Source of the DNA: Rhizobiaceae bacterium
GTDB taxonomy: Bacteria > Pseudomonadota > Alphaproteobacteria > Rhizobiales > Rhizobiaceae
Direction of reading: 5' to 3'
Assembly (NCBI GenBank): GCA_028865845.1
Contig: JAGWJK010000225.1
Span: forward strand, 1-6,938
DNA length: 6,938 bases
Shown one piece after another: positions 5,753 through 6,938 of this stretch (positions within the stretch are counted from its first letter, which is position 1; each line of letters begins with the position of its first letter). The notes beneath the pieces are model-generated. The model worked only from the letters and a program-made list of their open reading frames with translations, was not told where the DNA came from and did no database searches. Position numbers and translations under genes: made by a program.

Positions 5753-6938
5753 ATGTCGATATCGGCAACGCTTGGAGTTCCAAGCCGAACCCGCTTCATT
5801 ATCACCGCTCTCCTGTTCTTAACGGGGGTTATCAACTATCTGGATCGCACCAACCTATCGATTACGGCACCCGCCCTTTCCGGCGAACTGAAGATCGATC
5901 CCGTCACGATGGGCTGGTTGTTTTCCGCATTTGGCTGGACCTACACCGCGATGCAGATCCCGGGAGGCTGGCTTGCCGATCGGGTGCATCCAAGAATCGT
6001 CTATCCGCTGACTATCCTTGTCTGGTCGATCGCCACACTCAGCCTCGGCTTTGTCGCCGGCATTGTCAGCTTGTTCATTCTGCGACTGGCTGTCGGCGTC
6101 TTCGAGGCCCCAAGCTATATCGTCAACAACCGCATCGTAACCACCTGGTTTCCGGAGCGCGAGCGAGCCAGCACGATCGGCATCTACATCTCGGCACAAT
6201 ATGTTGGGCTGGGATTTCTAACGCCTGTCCTGGTTGCGATCGAAGCAGGCTACGGCTGGCGCTCTGTCTTCGTTCTGACGGGTATCCTTGGCCTGATAGC
6301 GGCGGTGCTTTGGGCAACCATCTATCGTGATCCTCAAGACTTCCGGGGAACGAACGATGCCGAGCTGGACCTCATCAAAAACGGCGGCGGAGTTCCCGAG
6401 TTGAGCTCGCGACTTGTGAGCGAGCAGGCCAACAGAAAGACGTTTTCGTGGACCGATCTCAAGATCGTGCTGAGTAAAAAGAAACTCTGGGGGCTCTATA
6501 TTGGTCAGTTCAGTTATCTGGCGTCGGCGAATTTTTTCCTGACATGGTTCCCGACTTATCTGGTGCAGTACCGACATCTGGATTTTATCAAAGCGGGCTT
6601 CTACGCCTCGGTTCCATTCCTTGCCGGTTTTGCTGGCGTGCTCGTTTCCGGGTTCATTTCTGATGCGCTTTTGCGGTCCGGGTTCAGCCTCAGCGCCTCG
6701 CGAAAAATCCCGGTTCTAACCGGCATCGCTCTTTCGGTGTTGATCGTCGGCGCCCAGTTTGTGGATAGCCCGCCGCTCATTATTCTTTTCCTCGCAATTG
6801 CTTTTTTCGGTACGGGAATGGCTTCGATTACCTGGTCCTACGTATCGGCACTGGCGCCGGAGCGCCTCATCGGATTGACCGGCGGTGTATTTAACCTGTT
6901 CGGAGGACTTTCCAGCATCGTCATACCGATCGCCATCG
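5753..6938 (+). CDS. MFS sugar-acid:H+ symporter, ACS family (DgoT-like), C-terminus beyond window
   Basis: The first 395 codons of an inner-membrane transporter of about 430 residues are present; the frame stays open to the right edge. The protein shows the anion:cation symporter hallmarks: INYLDRTNLS in TM1, MGWLFSAFGWTYTAMQIPGGWLADR across TM2-3, GVFEAPSYIVNNRIVTTWFP around TM4, and SITWSYVSALAPERLIGLTGG late. Residues tied to proton coupling and substrate binding in E. coli DgoT (D46, R47, R126, E133, Q164, from memory of structural work) appear here as Asp31, Arg32, Arg111, Glu118 and Gln149, all at a constant offset of 15. This supports uptake of D-galactonate or a close aldonate or aldarate. 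It follows the dehydratase by 28 bp with its own strong ribosome site, so it belongs to the same operon. GudP/GarP-type substrates remain an alternative. Confidence 0.95.
   Translation, partial: MSISATLGVPSRTRFIITALLFLTGVINYLDRTNLSITAPALSGELKIDPVTMGWLFSAFGWTYTAMQIPGGWLADRVHPRIVYPLTILVWSIATLSLGFVAGIVSLFILRLAVGVFEAPSYIVNNRIVTTWFPERERASTIGIYISAQYVGLGFLTPVLVAIEAGYGWRSVFVLTGILGLIAAVLWATIYRDPQDFRGTNDAELDLIKNGGGVPELSSRLVSEQANRKTFSWTDLKIVLSKKKLWGLYIGQFSYLASANFFLTWFPTYLVQYRHLDFIKAGFYASVPFLAGFAGVLVSGFISDALLRSGFSLSASRKIPVLTGIALSVLIVGAQFVDSPPLIILFLAIAFFGTGMASITWSYVSALAPERLIGLTGGVFNLFGGLSSIVIPIAI

Overview
The window looks like chromosomal or megaplasmid DNA from an alphaproteobacterium of the Rhizobium/Agrobacterium/Sinorhizobium type. 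It is GC-rich, codon use is typical of rhizobia, and the gene families are ones common there: a two-component system beside an RND efflux operon, and a GntR-controlled sugar-acid operon. This assignment is an inference from style and gene content; no phylogenetic marker gene is present.

Left block (1-3030). The 5' end of an RND-efflux periplasmic adaptor lipoprotein gene runs leftwards off the window edge. A 375-bp intergenic region follows, holding three inverted-repeat elements. Rightwards from it run an OmpR-family response regulator and, overlapping it through a GTGA junction, a membrane sensor histidine kinase. The divergent layout suggests that the two-component system controls the efflux pump from the shared region.

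Middle block (3031-3843). This is a degenerate junction. A short piece of a SAM-dependent O-methyltransferase (around motif I) is joined directly, in a different frame, to an internal piece of a DHDPS/KDG-aldolase-family protein. The aldolase piece keeps its Schiff-base lysine but lacks its N-terminus and its last third. Neither piece can encode a working enzyme. About 210 bp of non-coding DNA with a plausible promoter follows.

Right block (3844-6938). This is a compact rightward operon for uptake and dehydration of a sugar acid, most like galactonate (dgo) systems. It encodes a FadR-subfamily GntR regulator, an enolase-superfamily dehydratase whose catalytic residues all align with E. coli DgoD at a constant offset, and an ACS-family MFS symporter that keeps the DgoT substrate and proton-coupling residues and runs off the right edge. 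Transporter and dehydratase would yield a 2-keto-3-deoxy sugar acid inside the cell. The aldolase that could cleave such a product appears upstream only as a broken remnant, so the later steps must be encoded elsewhere.

I found no RNA genes, CRISPR arrays, intact mobile elements or clearly new biological system. The most informative oddities are the two-gene deletion scar and the inverted repeats in the divergent control region.
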